The notes beneath the pieces were generated by a model. That model was not told the origin of the DNA, did no database searches, and worked only from the letters and a program-made list of their open reading frames with translations. Below, piece after piece: positions 13,801 through 22,912 of a stretch of 64,000 bases of DNA. The stretch is from Nocardiopsis terrae (lineage in GTDB: Bacteria > Actinomycetota > Actinomycetes > Streptosporangiales > Streptosporangiaceae). The stretch's first letter is position 1, and every line of letters starts with the position of its first letter. A program made the translations under genes and the position numbers. The DNA is taken from positions 124,001 through 188,000 of the forward strand of contig NZ_BMXJ01000008.1 of the NCBI RefSeq assembly GCF_014651695.1, written 5' to 3'.

Positions 13801-15039
13801 GACCTGGCCGGGCTTCGCGCCCGGGCGGCCGCGGGCGCACCGGTACCGGCGATCCTGCGCGGTCTGGTCGCGGTCCCCGAGGACGTCGGCACCGCGACGG
13901 CCGAGGAGGCGGGAGCGGAGCTGGTGAGGCGGGCGGCGGCCGGGGCGCAGCGCACGGAACTGCTCGCCCGGCTGATCGCCGAACGCGCAGCGGTGATCCT
14001 CGGGCACCGTTCGGATGAGGGTTTCGACCCCGGGCAGGACTTCCTGGAGTCCGGGTTCGACTCGCTCACGGCCGTCGAGCTCCGCAACCACCTGCAGACC
14101 CTCAGCGGTCTGCACCTGCGTTCGACCCTGGTGTTCCAGTACCGCACACCGCAGACCCTGGCCGCGCACGTGGACGAGGAGATGAGCGCGGACACCGTGC
14201 CGGACCAGCCCGCATCCGGCGGTCCCGGCGGGTCCGACAGCCTCGTCGGCCTCTTCCTGGAGGCGTGCGGGGCCGGACGCCACCAGGACGCGGTGAACCT
14301 CGCCGTGACGGCCTCACGGGCACGGGCGGTCCACACCGGCCAGGACGCCCCCCGGCCCAGGACGACCGCCCTGGCCTCGGGCGAGCGCGAACCCGTCCTG
14401 ATCTGCCACCCGTCACTGGTGATGACCTCGGGGCCCCAGGAGTTCTCCCGTTTCGCCACCACCTGGCACGGCCGCCGCGACCTGCGGGTCCTGACCGCCC
14501 CCGGCTACCTGCCCGACGAGAGCCTCCCCGCCGATCTGGACACCTTCGTCCGGGAGCAGACGGACGCCGCGCTCGAGGCGGCCGGGGGCCGACCGTTCGT
14601 CCTGCTCGGCCGTTCCTCCGGCGGTTGGGCGGCACACGCGGTGGCGGAGGAACTGGTGGACAGGGGGACCCCTGCCGTCGGTCTGGTACTGCTCGACACG
14701 GCCTACCCCGGGGACGCGGAACTCCTTCCCCTGGTCACCGAGTTCGTCACGGAGCGCGCCACCGAGTTCGAGCTCATGGACACCGCACGGCTGACCGCGA
14801 TGGGCGCCTATCTCGACCTCTTCGCGGACTGGCGTCCGGGCAGGCCGGTGCCGGGCACCGTACAGATCCGGCCGACCAGTCCGGTGGTCACCTCCAGCGG
14901 CGCGAAGCTGGGTATGGACTGGACCTGGCCCGCGGAACACATCCGTGTCGACGTTCCGGGAGACCACTTCACCATGCTGGAGGAGCATGCGGAGGCCTCC
15001 GCCGCCGCTGTTGAGGAGGTCATCGCCGGGCGCCTGTGA
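7873..15039 (+). CDS. Terminal type I polyketide synthase: KS-AT(methylmalonyl)-DH-ER-KR-ACP-TE
   Basis: A 2388-aa terminal subunit. Order by residue: N-terminal docking helix (1-30, [12 protein letters not shown]), KS (about 35-460, Cys204), AT (about 569-880), DH (about 952-1190), ER (about 1452-1739), KR (about 1746-1960), ACP (about 2030-2103, GFDSLTA), TE (about 2123-2388). The AT has GHSQGE (Ser664) and YTSH, typical of methylmalonyl-CoA. The DH keeps HxxxG and DAGLQ but has LAG where LPG is usual. The ER has GLNFRDVL and GGVG and looks active. The KR has GGTGRLG, the catalytic Lys and Tyr1895, but FSAAAG where FSSAAG is usual: the catalytic serine position (Ala1882) is Ala. The TE has GRSSGG (Ser2248) and GDH, and should release the chain by hydrolysis or macrocyclisation. 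If all loop domains work, this module gives a fully reduced alpha-methyl unit. Confidence 0.95.
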   Translation: MTDDARLLDYLKRVTADLRRVRAELGDLRERDSEPIAIVGTGCRLPGGTDTPEALWELVDTAGEVIGGLPTDRGWDVDDMLGRPGMSQGGGFLRDAAGFDAEFFGISSREAEAMDPQQRLMLEVTWESLERAGIDPASLAESRTGVFTGVSMVDYANGVTSGTLPVPPEAEGYLMAGTASSVVSGRISYTLGLRGPALTVDTACSSSLVAIHLAVRSLRQRECSLALAGGATVLSGPSLFTESAKQGALSPDGRCKAFGAGADGTGFGEGAGAVVLERLSDAVRNGHRVLAVIRGGAVNQDGASNGLTAPNGPAQVRVVRDALADAGLTADDIDAVEAHGTGTRLGDPIEAEALLEAFGRGGSSHPLWLGSVKSNLGHTQAAAGVTSVIKMALALERERLPRTLHAEEPSPLVDWSAGRLRPLREPVEWPRGGRPRRAGVSSFGISGTNAHLVLEEAPRPTPSEAEHESPVPPLVRGGQVWTLSARSGRALSAQADRLHEHLRGPERPAAADVARTLATGRPHLPRRAAVVGSGGERLLERLRALADGHAPEGVVTGSAPQGDSGRRAVFVFPGHGGQWEGMAKDLIASSTVFAEAVGECERALAPYVDWSLGAVLRGDPEAPRIVGEGVRVEVLQPASWAVLVSLARLWRAAGVQPSAVVGHSQGEVAAACAAGILSLEDGARVVTCRSRVLRRLAGEGGAAVVSLGARRTAELLAPWGDRIGVAGANGPESTVVTGEGRAVAEFVEECGRRGEHARAFDVDYTSHCSLVDRVEDEMRAGLAGIRPRAGDVPFHSTVAPRPLLEPGDEPTGRPLEGTSLDGDYWYRNLRHGVLLEPVIRRLAQDTDVFVEVGPHPVLSVPVRQTLEAAGYPERPVVHTLRRGEDTSERFLTALAEAHCHGVGVDWDRVLGDSGRASLADRLPTYPFQRERYWLTAPAGATDPASLGLTSAGHPLLGARVPVAGTGQVLLTGSLDCDRTPWLAEHGLSGRVLLAGCATVEMLLHAGRLCDSPEITDLTLHTPLELTPGGDGTAVQVVVDGPDVRGRREVRMLSASADGRSWTVHAEGRLAPAAAAGPAAPVPPGPEAVPLPAADAYTLFAAQRIDYGRAFRGLRAAWADESRIWADVALDPAPPDAHAMAGPHPALVDAGLQTVFLRRLAEGTGARPLMPFGWSGVRLHATGTPSKVRVQLTETGPDTYQVLVTDGETPLLSVDSLVVREAPADWGTEDSALFHQAWEEVDRTRGGDAAPDRRSWALVGASDLDGIDRHADAAALTAALDRGAPAPELVLLDTDGRGGAEPADALAELHRVLGALQGWLDDERLTATRFLILTRGAARLPDDDAGPLPANLPGASVWGLVASAESEHPGRFLLLDADRVTAPVVARAVGSGEPRLAARDGRLFAPRLTETGPPGEGLALPVRDPSWRLDTKGQGVVDGIDAVPDPDQRRPLGPGEVRVAVRAAGLNFRDVLMSVNMYPDPGNIGNEGSGVVLEAGPDSGGLAPGDRVMGLFPGAFGPVAVADHRYLARVPDGWDHADAAAVPVVYLTAYLALVEEAGIRAGETLLIHSAAGGVGLAALGIARHLGVRVLATASPEKWDVLRAAGVAEEDIAHSRRLDFEDRFRASVGTVDVVLNSLTGEAIDASLRLLAPGGRFSELGRNELRDPERIAAEYEGARYRAFNVLELGPERIQRAFAALLPLLESGAMPSVPVTRYPIENIVEAFQVMQQGRNVGKIVLDLSTRFRPGGTVLITGGTGRLGALFARHLVVRHGVRELVLLGRRGPDTPGADELVAELGGLGARVRFESCDVADADQLGAVLDRIPREHPLTAVVHAAAEIDDATVTGLTGRTMDRVLRPKVQGAWNLHRLTADLDLDAFVLFSAAAGVLGNAGQSAYAAANFYLDALAHHRREQGLAAHSLAWGRWGDGSQVWEELDEVTTARMSRIWGMEAIEEREGCALLDAALATEHAHVVPAPLDLAGLRARAAAGAPVPAILRGLVAVPEDVGTATAEEAGAELVRRAAAGAQRTELLARLIAERAAVILGHRSDEGFDPGQDFLESGFDSLTAVELRNHLQTLSGLHLRSTLVFQYRTPQTLAAHVDEEMSADTVPDQPASGGPGGSDSLVGLFLEACGAGRHQDAVNLAVTASRARAVHTGQDAPRPRTTALASGEREPVLICHPSLVMTSGPQEFSRFATTWHGRRDLRVLTAPGYLPDESLPADLDTFVREQTDAALEAAGGRPFVLLGRSSGGWAAHAVAEELVDRGTPAVGLVLLDTAYPGDAELLPLVTEFVTERATEFELMDTARLTAMGAYLDLFADWRPGRPVPGTVQIRPTSPVVTSSGAKLGMDWTWPAEHIRVDVPGDHFTMLEEHAEASAAAVEEVIAGRL

Positions 15040-15111
15040 CCTCCGACCGGAGGGCCCGCCGACCGCCCCGCACCCGCTTCCGGGGGAACCCGGCGCAACC
15101 GGCGGGCACCC

Positions 15112-15147
15112 GGTGTCCCTCGCGGTGGATCCACCGCGAGGGACACC
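15112..15147. terminator. Perfect 36-bp palindrome after the PKS genes, probable terminator
   Basis: The sequence from GGTGTCCCTCGCGGTG through a central GGATCC is a perfect inverted repeat with no unpaired loop. It lies 73 bases after the thioesterase stop and 175 bases before the helicase start. There is no T tract, which is common for actinobacterial hairpin terminators. It could instead be a protein-binding palindrome. The 15040-15322 gap shows no convincing gene. Confidence 0.6.
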
Positions 15148-15322
15148 GCCCCGTGCGGCCGGGGCACCGCCGAACCGGAACAAACCCCACACCCGGGGCG
15201 TTCCTACGACGGTGCGACCGGGGCCAGCGGGCCCCGGAGCGCGGCCTCCCGTGCCCGAAACAGCACCCGAAACCGTGCCCGCCGGGAAAACCGGTTGCCA
15301 GCCCTCCTAACCTTGAGTACTG

Positions 15323-18300
15323 ATGAGCACCACCACGCCCGCGCCCGCCGCGGACCAACTCCGTTCCCGGTTGCGCGACCTCATGCCCGCCGACCGGCAC
15401 CGGCTCCGCCGCCGTATCGACGGCCTCGCCAGGATCCGTGACGAGCGCCGCCGTGCCTCGGTGACCGCGCAGATCGCCGGGGACATCGACCGCGCCGAAC
15501 TCCGCGTGGGCCTGCGCCGCGAAGCCGTGCCCGAGCTCAGCTACCCCGAAGAGCTCCCGGTGAGCGCCCGGCGCGAGGACATCGCCGAGGCCATCCGCGA
15601 CAACCAGGTCGTCATCGTTGCCGGTGAGACCGGTTCCGGAAAGACCACCCAGATCCCCAAGATCTGCCTGGAGCTGGGGCGCGGCGTCATGGGCACGGTC
15701 GGCCACACCCAGCCCCGCCGGCTGGCCGCCCGCACCGTCGCCGAGCGCATCGCCGACGAGATCGGCACCCCCCTGGGCGAGACGGTCGGCTACAAGGTCC
15801 GCTTCACCGACTCCTCCAACGAGAGCACGCTCGTCAAGCTGATGACCGACGGCATCCTGCTCGCCGAGATCCAGCACGACCGCATGCTGCGCCAGTACGA
15901 CACGCTCATCATCGACGAGGCGCACGAGCGCAGCCTCAACATCGACTTCCTGCTCGGCTACCTGAAACAGCTCCTGCCCAAGCGGCCGGACCTGAAGATC
16001 ATCATCACCTCCGCCACCATCGATCCCGAGCGGTTCTCCCGCCACTTCGACGACGCCCCCATCGTCGAGGTCTCCGGTCGCACCTACCCGGTGGAGGTCC
16101 GCTACCGGCCCATCTCGGACGACATCCTCGACCCGGAGGAGAAGAACCCTCGGCAGGGCACCGCGCCGGAGGCGTCCGTTGAGGGTGGTGGCGGGCGACG
16201 GGTGGGCACCGACAAGGACCAGACCCAGGCCATCCTGGACGCCGTCGACGAGCTCTCCCGCGAGGAGCCCGGCGACATCCTCGTCTTCCTCAGCGGCGAA
16301 CGCGAGATCCGGGACACCGCCGAGGCCCTGGAGAAGAAGAAGCTCCGCGGCACCGAGGTCCTGCCCCTGTACGCCCGCCTGTCCGTGGCCGAGCAGAAAC
16401 GCGTCTGGTCCCGGCACGGCGGCCGCCGCGTCGTCCTGGCCACCAACGTCGCCGAGACCTCGCTCACGGTCCCCGGCATCAAGTACGTGATCGACCCCGG
16501 CACCGCCCGCATCTCCCGGTACTCCCACCGGACGAAGGTGCAGCGCCTGCCCATCGAAGCGGTCTCCCAGGCCTCCGCGAACCAGCGCAAGGGGCGTTGC
16601 GGCCGGGTGTCCGAGGGCATCTGTATCCGCCTGTACTCCGAGGAGGACTTCCTCTCCCGCCCCGAGTACACCGACCCCGAGATCCTGCGCACCAACCTCG
16701 CCTCGGTCATCCTGCAGATGGCCGCGCTGGGCCTGGGCGACGTCGCCGCCTTCCCGTTCGTGGACGGCCCCGACCACCGCCAGATCAAGGACGGCGTCAA
16801 CCTCCTCGCCGAACTCGGCGCACTCCAGCCCGAAACGGCGCAGACCAAGACCACCAGGCCCGCGGACCGCACCGCCGAGGGCGGGAAGGGCTCCAGGCAG
16901 CGCCGCCTCACCCCCCTGGGCCGCCGCCTCGCCCAGCTGCCCGTCGACCCGCGCCTGGGCCGGATGGTCCTGGAGGCGGAGAAACGCGACTGCCTGGCCG
17001 AGGTCATGGTCATCACCTCGGCCCTGTCCATCCAGGACCCGCGCGAACGCCCCACCGAGAAGCAGCAGCAGGCCCAGCAGGCGCACGCCCGGTTCACCGA
17101 CAAGGAGTCGGACTTCCTGGCGTTCCTCAACCTGTGGAACCACCTGCGCGACAAACAGAAGGAGCTGTCCGGCAACCAGTTCCGCCGGATGTGCCGCGAG
17201 GAGTTCCTCAACTACCTGCGCGTACGCGAGTGGCAGGACATCCACGGCCAGCTCAAGCAGGTCCTGCGCACCATGGACATCGAGGTCCCGCCGCTGCGCG
17301 AGGAGGCCGCCAACCCGCGCGACGTGCACATGTCGCTGCTGGCCGGGCTGCTCTCGCACGTCGGCCTCAAGGACCCGGACAAGCACGAGTACCTGGGCGG
17401 CCGCGGCGCGCGGTTCGCGATCTTCCCCGGGTCCGCGCTGTTCAAGAAGCAGCCCCGTTTCGTCATGGTCGGCGAGCTCGTCGAGACCTCCAAGCTCTGG
17501 GGCCGCATGGTCGCCCGGATCGAACCGGAGTGGGCCGAGGAGCTCGGCGCCGACATCGTCAAGCGCAGCTACAGCGAACCGCACTGGGAGCGCAGACGCG
17601 GCGCCGTCATGGCCTTCGAGAGGGTGACCCTCTACGGGGTGCCGATCGTCGTGCAGCGCAAGGTCTCCTACGGCCGGATCGACCCGGAGCTCTCCCGCGA
17701 GCTGTTCATCCGCCGCGCGCTGGTCGAGGGCGACTGGGAGACCCGGCACCAGTTCTTCCACGCCAACCGCAGGCTCCTCGACGAGGTGGAGGACCTGGAG
17801 CACCGGGCCCGCCGCCGCGACATCGTCGTGGACGACAACACGCTGTTCGACTTCTACGACCGACGTGTCGCGGACTCGGCCGTCTCCGCCGCCCACTTCG
17901 ACTCCTGGTGGAAGAAGGCCCGACGCACCGAGCCCGAGCTCCTCGACTTCACCCGCGAGGAACTCATCAACGACGGCGTGGACGTGGTCAGCGAGGACGA
18001 CTACCCCGACGTGTGGCGCCAGGGCGCGTTCGTCTTCCCGCTCACCTACCAGTTCGAGCCGGGCAGCGACTCCGACGGCGTCACCGCGCACATCCCGGTG
18101 AAGTTCCTCAACCAGATCGAGAACACCGGTTTCGACTGGCAGATCCCCGGCCTGCGAGACGAGCTCATCACCGCGATGATCCGGTCGCTGCCCAAGCCGC
18201 TGCGCCGCAACTTCGTACCGGTCCCCGACAACGCGGCCCGCGCCCGGGGCGGCCTGACACCCTACGAGGGCTCCCTCGCCGGGGCCCTGGCCGCCGAACT

Positions 18301-19372
18301 CACCGTGATGGCGCACGGCGAACGCATCCGCCCGGAGGACTTCCAGCTCGACCGGGTCCCCGACCACCTGCGCATCACCTTCCGCGCGGTCGACGACCGA
18401 AAGCGCACCCTGGCCGAGTCCAAGGACCTCGAACAGCTGCGCGCCAAACTCAAACCGCGGCTGCGCGAGGCCATCGCCACCGAGGCCAAGGGCGTGGAGA
18501 GGAAGGGCATCACCTCCTGGGACTTCGGTCCGCTGGAGCAGACCCTGGAACGCAAGGCCCTGGGTCCGAAGGTCAAGGGCTACCCGGCCCTGGTGGACGA
18601 GGGCGAGAGCGTCGCCATCCGCATCTTCGACACCCGGCCCGAACAGCGCGCCGCCATGCGGTCGGGCACCCGGCGCCTGCTCCTGCTCACGGTCCCGTCC
18701 CCGGCGACCGCGGTCAGCAAGGGCCTGAACAACCCGGACAAGCTCGCCCTGGCCGACAACCCGCACGGGTCGATCAGGAAGATGCTGGAGGACGCCGAGT
18801 CCGCGGCCGTCGACCACCTGCTCACCCGCGAGGGCGGCCCGGTGTGGAACGCCGGGGACTTCGCCGGGCTCGCCGACCGGGTCCGCGCCGACCTGGGGGA
18901 GACCCTCGCCGAGATCCTGGACAGGACGGCACGCATCCTGGTGCTGTGGCGCAAGGTGTCCAAGAAGGTCAAGGGCACCACCTCCCTGGCGGTCCTGCCG
19001 TCCCTCAACGACGTCCAGGGCCAGCTCGGCGACCTGGTGGGCGACGGCTTCGTCACCCGCGCGGGCCTGTCCCGCCTGGACGACGTGCACCGCTACCTGC
19101 GCGGTGTCGAGTACCGGCTGAACAAGCTGCCGGAGAACCCGCGCCGCGACCAGGTCCACATGTCCAAGGTCGAACAGATGCGCCAGGCCGTCGCGAAGGT
19201 CCGGGGCGCGCTCCCGGCGGGCCGCGCCCAGGACCCGGACGTGGTCGAGCTGAGCTGGATGCTGGAGGAGTACCGGGTGAGCCTGTTCGCCCAGGAGCTG
19301 CGCACGGCGTACCCGGTCTCGGACAAGCGCATCATGAAGGCACTCGAAGCCGTCAAGCAGGCGGGGAGGTAA
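15323..19372 (+). CDS. hrpA: ATP-dependent RNA helicase, HrpA type (DEAH box)
   Basis: A 1349-aa protein, the usual length of full-size bacterial HrpA. It should unwind or remodel RNA in the cytoplasm using ATP. Visible motifs: Walker A GETGSGKTTQIP near residue 100, the DEAH box (IIDEAHERS, Asp198), SATID, the helicase C motif NVAETSLTVPGIKYVID, and QRKGRCGR. The long C-terminal half is the HrpA-specific extension. An internal stretch (about residues 275-300) is Gly/Arg-rich and looks like a lineage insertion. ATG 15323 follows CTTGAGTACTG without a strong Shine-Dalgarno. It is separated from the PKS genes by the palindrome and is probably not part of that cluster. Family assignment is secure; the RNA target is unknown. 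Confidence 0.95.
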   Translation: MSTTTPAPAADQLRSRLRDLMPADRHRLRRRIDGLARIRDERRRASVTAQIAGDIDRAELRVGLRREAVPELSYPEELPVSARREDIAEAIRDNQVVIVAGETGSGKTTQIPKICLELGRGVMGTVGHTQPRRLAARTVAERIADEIGTPLGETVGYKVRFTDSSNESTLVKLMTDGILLAEIQHDRMLRQYDTLIIDEAHERSLNIDFLLGYLKQLLPKRPDLKIIITSATIDPERFSRHFDDAPIVEVSGRTYPVEVRYRPISDDILDPEEKNPRQGTAPEASVEGGGGRRVGTDKDQTQAILDAVDELSREEPGDILVFLSGEREIRDTAEALEKKKLRGTEVLPLYARLSVAEQKRVWSRHGGRRVVLATNVAETSLTVPGIKYVIDPGTARISRYSHRTKVQRLPIEAVSQASANQRKGRCGRVSEGICIRLYSEEDFLSRPEYTDPEILRTNLASVILQMAALGLGDVAAFPFVDGPDHRQIKDGVNLLAELGALQPETAQTKTTRPADRTAEGGKGSRQRRLTPLGRRLAQLPVDPRLGRMVLEAEKRDCLAEVMVITSALSIQDPRERPTEKQQQAQQAHARFTDKESDFLAFLNLWNHLRDKQKELSGNQFRRMCREEFLNYLRVREWQDIHGQLKQVLRTMDIEVPPLREEAANPRDVHMSLLAGLLSHVGLKDPDKHEYLGGRGARFAIFPGSALFKKQPRFVMVGELVETSKLWGRMVARIEPEWAEELGADIVKRSYSEPHWERRRGAVMAFERVTLYGVPIVVQRKVSYGRIDPELSRELFIRRALVEGDWETRHQFFHANRRLLDEVEDLEHRARRRDIVVDDNTLFDFYDRRVADSAVSAAHFDSWWKKARRTEPELLDFTREELINDGVDVVSEDDYPDVWRQGAFVFPLTYQFEPGSDSDGVTAHIPVKFLNQIENTGFDWQIPGLRDELITAMIRSLPKPLRRNFVPVPDNAARARGGLTPYEGSLAGALAAELTVMAHGERIRPEDFQLDRVPDHLRITFRAVDDRKRTLAESKDLEQLRAKLKPRLREAIATEAKGVERKGITSWDFGPLEQTLERKALGPKVKGYPALVDEGESVAIRIFDTRPEQRAAMRSGTRRLLLLTVPSPATAVSKGLNNPDKLALADNPHGSIRKMLEDAESAAVDHLLTREGGPVWNAGDFAGLADRVRADLGETLAEILDRTARILVLWRKVSKKVKGTTSLAVLPSLNDVQGQLGDLVGDGFVTRAGLSRLDDVHRYLRGVEYRLNKLPENPRRDQVHMSKVEQMRQAVAKVRGALPAGRAQDPDVVELSWMLEEYRVSLFAQELRTAYPVSDKRIMKALEAVKQAGR

Positions 19373-19408
19373 CGGCGGTCCCGGCACCGTCCCCGCCCGC
19401 GGAACGGT

Positions 19409-20059
19409 CTACGGGTACCCGGCAGCGGAGGTCGCTCCTCTGCGGGCTTCGTTCTCCTGTTTGGCGGCGAAGAAGTCACCGCCCTTGCTCAGGGCGTCGT
19501 CCGTGCCCCAGGACTCGTCGGCGCCGACCCTGCGCAGGTGGGGGATGTGCTTGCGGCAGTGGATGTAGGCCTCCTCGACCTGGACCATCATCCACATCTG
19601 GGCCCGCTGGCCGGGTGTTTGGGGCAGGGGGAGACCCGGAACGCGGGGGCGCAGGCGCTCGTCCTCCATGATCTTCACCCGGCCGTTGACGTGCAGGCCG
19701 ATCCGCTCCCGCTGGAAGTCGAGGAACATCAGCCCGATGTGCGGGTTCTGGACGACGTTGCCCGCGCTGGCGAACACGCCGTTGCCGCGGTACTCCGGGT
19801 AGGCGAGGGTGCGGTCGTCGATGACGTGGACGAAACCGGGCGGTCCGGCCCTGAAGCTGGAGTCGCACTCGCCCCGGCTGTCCGCCGTGGCGATGAACAG
19901 CATCTCCTGACGTGCGATGAACTCCTTCATGGCCGGGTTGAGGTGGTCCAGCATCTGGTCCCGGTAGAAGCGGTCGGCGCGGTCGGTCGTGCCCATGACC
20001 GCCTGTACGTGGCGCTCTCCCTCGGTTCCGGGCATGCGGTTCGGGTCGGTCTGTGTCAT
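19409..20059 (-). CDS. Pyridoxamine 5'-phosphate oxidase-family (FMN-binding split-barrel) protein
   Basis: A 216-aa cytoplasmic protein of the pyridoxamine-phosphate-oxidase-like family. This family uses FMN (or F420 in relatives) for small redox reactions. The split-barrel core is visible: EMLFIATADSRGECDSSFRAG followed by VIDDRTLAYPEYRGNGVFASAGN and NPHIGLMFLDF, the strands that bind the flavin phosphate. The C-terminal QMWMMVQVEEAYIHCRKHIP is also typical of this subfamily. It is the second gene of a two-gene unit, 54 bases after the globin gene, which suggests a flavin protein serving as partner or reductase for the globin (inference). The biosynthetic PdxH role is unlikely; the true substrate cannot be read from sequence. 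Confidence 0.85.
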   Translation of the reverse strand: MTQTDPNRMPGTEGERHVQAVMGTTDRADRFYRDQMLDHLNPAMKEFIARQEMLFIATADSRGECDSSFRAGPPGFVHVIDDRTLAYPEYRGNGVFASAGNVVQNPHIGLMFLDFQRERIGLHVNGRVKIMEDERLRPRVPGLPLPQTPGQRAQMWMMVQVEEAYIHCRKHIPHLRRVGADESWGTDDALSKGGDFFAAKQENEARRGATSAAGYP

Positions 20060-20113
20060 GAACGAAGGCTTTCGACGGTGTGCGGTGTGCGGGGGACGGA
20101 GCTCCGGCGGCCG

Positions 20114-20590
20114 TCAGTGCGCCCTCCGGGGCGCGGTGGGGGAGGCCGCGGCGAGTTCGGCGCCGGCGAGCATGTTGGCGGTGACCCACTGGTAGACCAG
20201 CACCCATGCCGAACTCATCGAGGACGACCAGGTGGGGGAGGTCTCGCTGACCGCGCGGACCAGGGCGCGCCCGACGTGGGGGTAGTGCTCGGGGAGCACG
20301 CCCAGTTCCCGGCGGTGCTGCAGTCCCAGGCGCTGGAGGTACCGCGCGACCTCGTCGGGGGAGTCGAGGTGGCGGACCACGGACAGGAGGGCGTCGGCCA
20401 TGCGCTGCTGCTGCGGTTTGATGTCGGCGGAGAACATGCCCCGCACCTCGGGAACCATGGCGAAGAGGTTGTCGTAGAAGGATCTGGCCAGACGTGTCGA
20501 TCCCTCGGGGATGTCGACGCACGACTGGCGGACCAGATCGATGGTCTCCTGGTCGGGGAGCGGCACTTCGGATATGGAACGGAGGGTCAA
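20114..20590 (-). CDS. Single-domain globin (flavohaemoglobin-like haem domain)
   Basis: A 158-aa protein matching the haem domain of flavohaemoglobins without the FAD/NAD reductase part. Visible landmarks: B-helix FYDNLFAMVPEVRGMF with the Tyr and CD1 Phe, QQQRMADAL in helix E, and LQHRRELGVLPEHYPHVG, which carries the proximal His and matches the KH...PEHYPIVG region of Hmp proteins. Expected role: reversible O2 or NO binding in the cytoplasm, or NO dioxygenation if an external reductase supplies electrons. The next gene is a flavin-type protein, a plausible partner. The start is probably TTG 20590, without a strong ribosome site; a slightly later start is possible. Tandem palindromic repeats lie about 300 bases upstream. 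Confidence 0.85.
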   Translation of the reverse strand: MTLRSISEVPLPDQETIDLVRQSCVDIPEGSTRLARSFYDNLFAMVPEVRGMFSADIKPQQQRMADALLSVVRHLDSPDEVARYLQRLGLQHRRELGVLPEHYPHVGRALVRAVSETSPTWSSSMSSAWVLVYQWVTANMLAGAELAAASPTAPRRAH

Positions 20591-21035
20591 GGCGGGTCCA
20601 GTTTTCAGGTGAGCGGGGAACCACGGGCGGTGAGTACGCGCCGCGGCGCGCGCCCGTCGGCACCGTGGACGACGGGGCCCTCACCGGGATGTTCTTCTGT
20701 GGGCCGCACGCGCTTGCGCGCGGGGCTCCTGGATGCCGTCCGTCCGTTCGCGGCCTCGCCGCCCTTCTGGGGCAGAAGCTGGGCGCTGTGAACGGGGCAG
20801 GTGTGGCGGAGGCGGCCCTGAAATCCCTGTACCGGGCTGTTGTGGAGGAACTGTAACAGATGCACTACTCAGTGCAGAGGTTTCTGTTTTGTGACTCATG
20901 AGTAGTTCTGTGACTCATGAGTTTGGGACCCGAGAGGGGCGAACACGTCCTTTTCCCGGTGGAGGTCAGGGCGGTAACATGCCGCCGGTGGTATAGACCA
21001 AATCTCCGCCCCAGGCGAAGGAAACGAGGCACCCG
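20591..21035. other. Divergent intergenic region between the globin and lactonase genes
   Basis: No convincing gene here. The half nearest the lactonase is less GC-rich and carries two tandem 14-bp repeats (20890-20922) and the inverted repeat TGCACTACTCAGTGCA just before them. This is probably the promoter/operator region for one or both divergent units. Confidence 0.6.
20890..20922. promoter_or_regulatory. Tandem operator-like repeats TGTGACTCATGAGT x2
   Basis: Two identical 14-bp copies of TGTGACTCATGAGT start at 20890 and 20909, a 19-base period. Each contains the perfect 10-bp palindrome ACTCATGAGT. Just upstream is TGCACTACTCAGTGCA, which shares CACT/AGTG arms. Paired dyads near two turns of the helix suggest cooperative binding of a dimeric repressor or activator. 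The controlled gene could be the globin unit (minus strand) or the lactonase (plus strand). The regulator is not identifiable. Confidence 0.55.
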
Positions 21036-22238
21036 GTGGACACACCACGACGACTCCTGCTCGTGGGGACCTACACCCCCGACTCCGACCCGCAGGGGGA
21101 GGGACGGGGCATCCACCGGGTCTGGTTCGACCCGCACACCGGCGCGATGACCGACGGCGGGGTGGCGGCCCGTACTCCGGGCCCCTCCTTCCTCGCCTAC
21201 CGCCCCGAACCTCCCACGGTGTACGCGGTCAACGAGCGCGCCGAGGGCAGCCTCACCTCGTTCCGGGTCCACGGCGACGCCACCCTCACCGAACTCGGCT
21301 CGGTGCCGACCGGCGGCGGCTCCCCCTGCCACGTCCGCTACCTCGGCCCCCGCCAGGTGGCCGTCACCAACTACGCCAACGGTGTGGTGACCCTCGTGTC
21401 CACCGGTGAGGACGGCGCACCCACCGGGGTCACCCTCGAACTCGCGCACCAGGGCACCGGTCCGGTCACCGACCGCCAGGAGGGGCCGCACGCGCACAGC
21501 ACCGCCGTCGCCCTCGACTCCTTCGAACCCGGCAACCGTTACCTGCTCGCCGCGGACCTGGGCACCGACGAACTGCGCGCCTACCACTACAGCCCGGTCC
21601 CCGAACAGCTCGCCGAGGACGCTCCCGAGCCCCGGGAGGACTCCTTCCCCGGGGTTCCGCTGCCGCCGGGCACCGGGCCCCGCCACGCGGTCGTCAACGG
21701 CGACCACGTGTACGTCGCGGGGGAGCTCGACTCCCGGGTGCACGTCGTCCGCTGGGACGGGGTCTCCGGTACCGGGGAACACCTGGGCTCGGTCACCGCG
21801 ACCGCGGACGAGGCCGCCGGGAAGAACTTCCCCGCCGAGATCGCCCTGCACCGGCTCAAGGTCGAGGGGCGCGAGATCGCCGAGGGCGACGCCCTGCCGC
21901 TGACCAGTACCTACGAGGGCCGACTGTACGTGTCCAACCGGGGCGCCGACGTCGTCTCCACCTTCGCGGTCCGTGACGGCGGCGCCCGCCTGGAGCACCT
22001 CGCCGACACCCCCGTGGGCGCCTGGCCCCGCCACTTCACCGTGCTGCGCGGCCACCGGGACGAGCCGGACCACCTGGTCGCCGCCGCCCAGAACGGGGAC
22101 GAGCTGATGTCGCTGCGCATCGACCCGGACACCGGGATCCCCGCCGACACCGGCCACCGCCTGGGGGTCCCGGTGCCGGTGTGCGTGCTCCCGGTCCCCA
22201 TCAAGAGGATCCGAAGGGCCGAGACCGACCGGGCCTGA
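21036..22238 (+). CDS. Lactonase-family beta-propeller protein (6-phosphogluconolactonase-like, Pgl type)
   Basis: A 400-aa protein of the seven-bladed beta-propeller lactonase family, as in E. coli Pgl. Typical elements: LLVGTYTP...GRGIHRVWFDPHTGAM at the start, GPSFLAYRPEPPTVYAVNE, GGGSPCHVRYLG, and near the end LYVSNRGADVVSTFAV, GAWPRHFTVL and the ALVC-like VPVPVCVLPV. It could open 6-phosphogluconolactone in the pentose phosphate pathway, though many members act on other lactones or have no known substrate. Start GTG 21036 is preceded by GAGG at a good distance. Transcribed alone and followed directly by a strong hairpin. Confidence 0.85.
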   Translation: MDTPRRLLLVGTYTPDSDPQGEGRGIHRVWFDPHTGAMTDGGVAARTPGPSFLAYRPEPPTVYAVNERAEGSLTSFRVHGDATLTELGSVPTGGGSPCHVRYLGPRQVAVTNYANGVVTLVSTGEDGAPTGVTLELAHQGTGPVTDRQEGPHAHSTAVALDSFEPGNRYLLAADLGTDELRAYHYSPVPEQLAEDAPEPREDSFPGVPLPPGTGPRHAVVNGDHVYVAGELDSRVHVVRWDGVSGTGEHLGSVTATADEAAGKNFPAEIALHRLKVEGREIAEGDALPLTSTYEGRLYVSNRGADVVSTFAVRDGGARLEHLADTPVGAWPRHFTVLRGHRDEPDHLVAAAQNGDELMSLRIDPDTGIPADTGHRLGVPVPVCVLPVPIKRIRRAETDRA

Positions 22239-22609
22239 CCAGAACCCCGCCCGGCTCCTCCGCTGACGCGGCGGAGCCGGGCGGGCATGCCCGGTGTCGG
22301 GTAGGGACGCCGGTTTCCCTGCTCTCCCGACTGTCAGAGGCGAGCCCGGAGCCGCGCCCCCAACACTGGCGTGAAGTGCGTCACATGTCTGATGTCGGCC
22401 GGGGCTTCTCTTCGCGTTCCGTGCGATCGCGCTGGGCGTGCGACCTTCCGAAACTCCTGTCCTCCTCCTGCCGCTCTCCTTCCGTGCCGTGAACGGGCGC
22501 TGACACATCGGGACAGATCCCGACAGAATTAGAACCGCGGCTACGCACGGCGCGACTCATAGAACGCAAAGCCATCTCGTTGTGCGGACCAGAGCGGAGG
22601 AGCAGGCCC
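22239..22609. other. Intergenic region before the toxin operon
   Basis: After the lactonase terminator, about 320 bases show no supported gene. The last 100 bases, with AGAATTAGAACC and ACTCATAGAACG, are comparatively AT-rich and are the likely promoter region for the toxin operon. No clear -35/-10 pair could be assigned. Confidence 0.4.
22246..22285 (+). terminator. Hairpin terminator after the lactonase gene
   Basis: CCCGCCCGGCTCC (22246-22258) pairs perfectly with GGAGCCGGGCGGG (22273-22285). The inner CCGC/GCGG pairing leaves a four-base loop. It starts 8 bases after the stop codon, as expected for an intrinsic terminator without a U tract. Confidence 0.7.
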
Positions 22610-22912
22610 GTGAAGTTCGAGTTCACCCCGGAACAGGAGTGGGACTCACCTCCCGACCCGGATCCCGGACAGGACCAGGAGGGACCTCCCTCGCCTGCCG
22701 CTCTGATCGCCGCGGCCGGTGAGCGGCTGCACCTCCGGACCCGGACCGACCTCGACCGGCTGCACACCTCCCTGAACCGGATGCTGTACACCGTCGAGGC
22801 AGCCCGCCCCCAGCCGGAGCCGCCCCTGAGCGCCTCCGGCTCCGAGCAGGAGAGCGGGCTCTTCCGTCCCGAGGTCTTCGGCCCCCGGCCCCGGGGAGGC
22901 GGCGGTGGGTAG
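22610..22912 (+). CDS. Small acidic hypothetical protein, first gene of the toxin operon
   Basis: A 100-aa protein starting at GTG 22610 behind GCGGAGGAG. It is rich in Asp, Glu and Pro at both ends (VKFEFTPEQEWDSPPDPDPG) with one predicted helix in the middle (residues about 25-62: AALIAAAGERLHLRTRTDLD). No family is recognised. It overlaps the next gene by 8 bases, so the two are almost certainly translationally coupled. Small helical proteins in this position beside WXG100-like proteins often act as secretion partners or chaperones for large toxins; that role is an inference from context. Confidence 0.75.
   Translation: MKFEFTPEQEWDSPPDPDPGQDQEGPPSPAALIAAAGERLHLRTRTDLDRLHTSLNRMLYTVEAARPQPEPPLSASGSEQESGLFRPEVFGPRPRGGGGG

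Noticed and set aside
15020-19387. A 1455-codon open frame on the minus strand across the helicase gene
   Set aside because: It mirrors hrpA; its sequence has repeated Leu/Val/Gly/Asp tracts typical of antisense of GC-rich codons and no family features. Similar mirror frames at 3279-7844, 10789-14283, 95-1471 and 35531-36919 were rejected for the same reason.
16597-19671. A long plus-strand frame overlapping hrpA in another frame
   Set aside because: Arg/Pro/Gly-rich shadow of the helicase without any motif.
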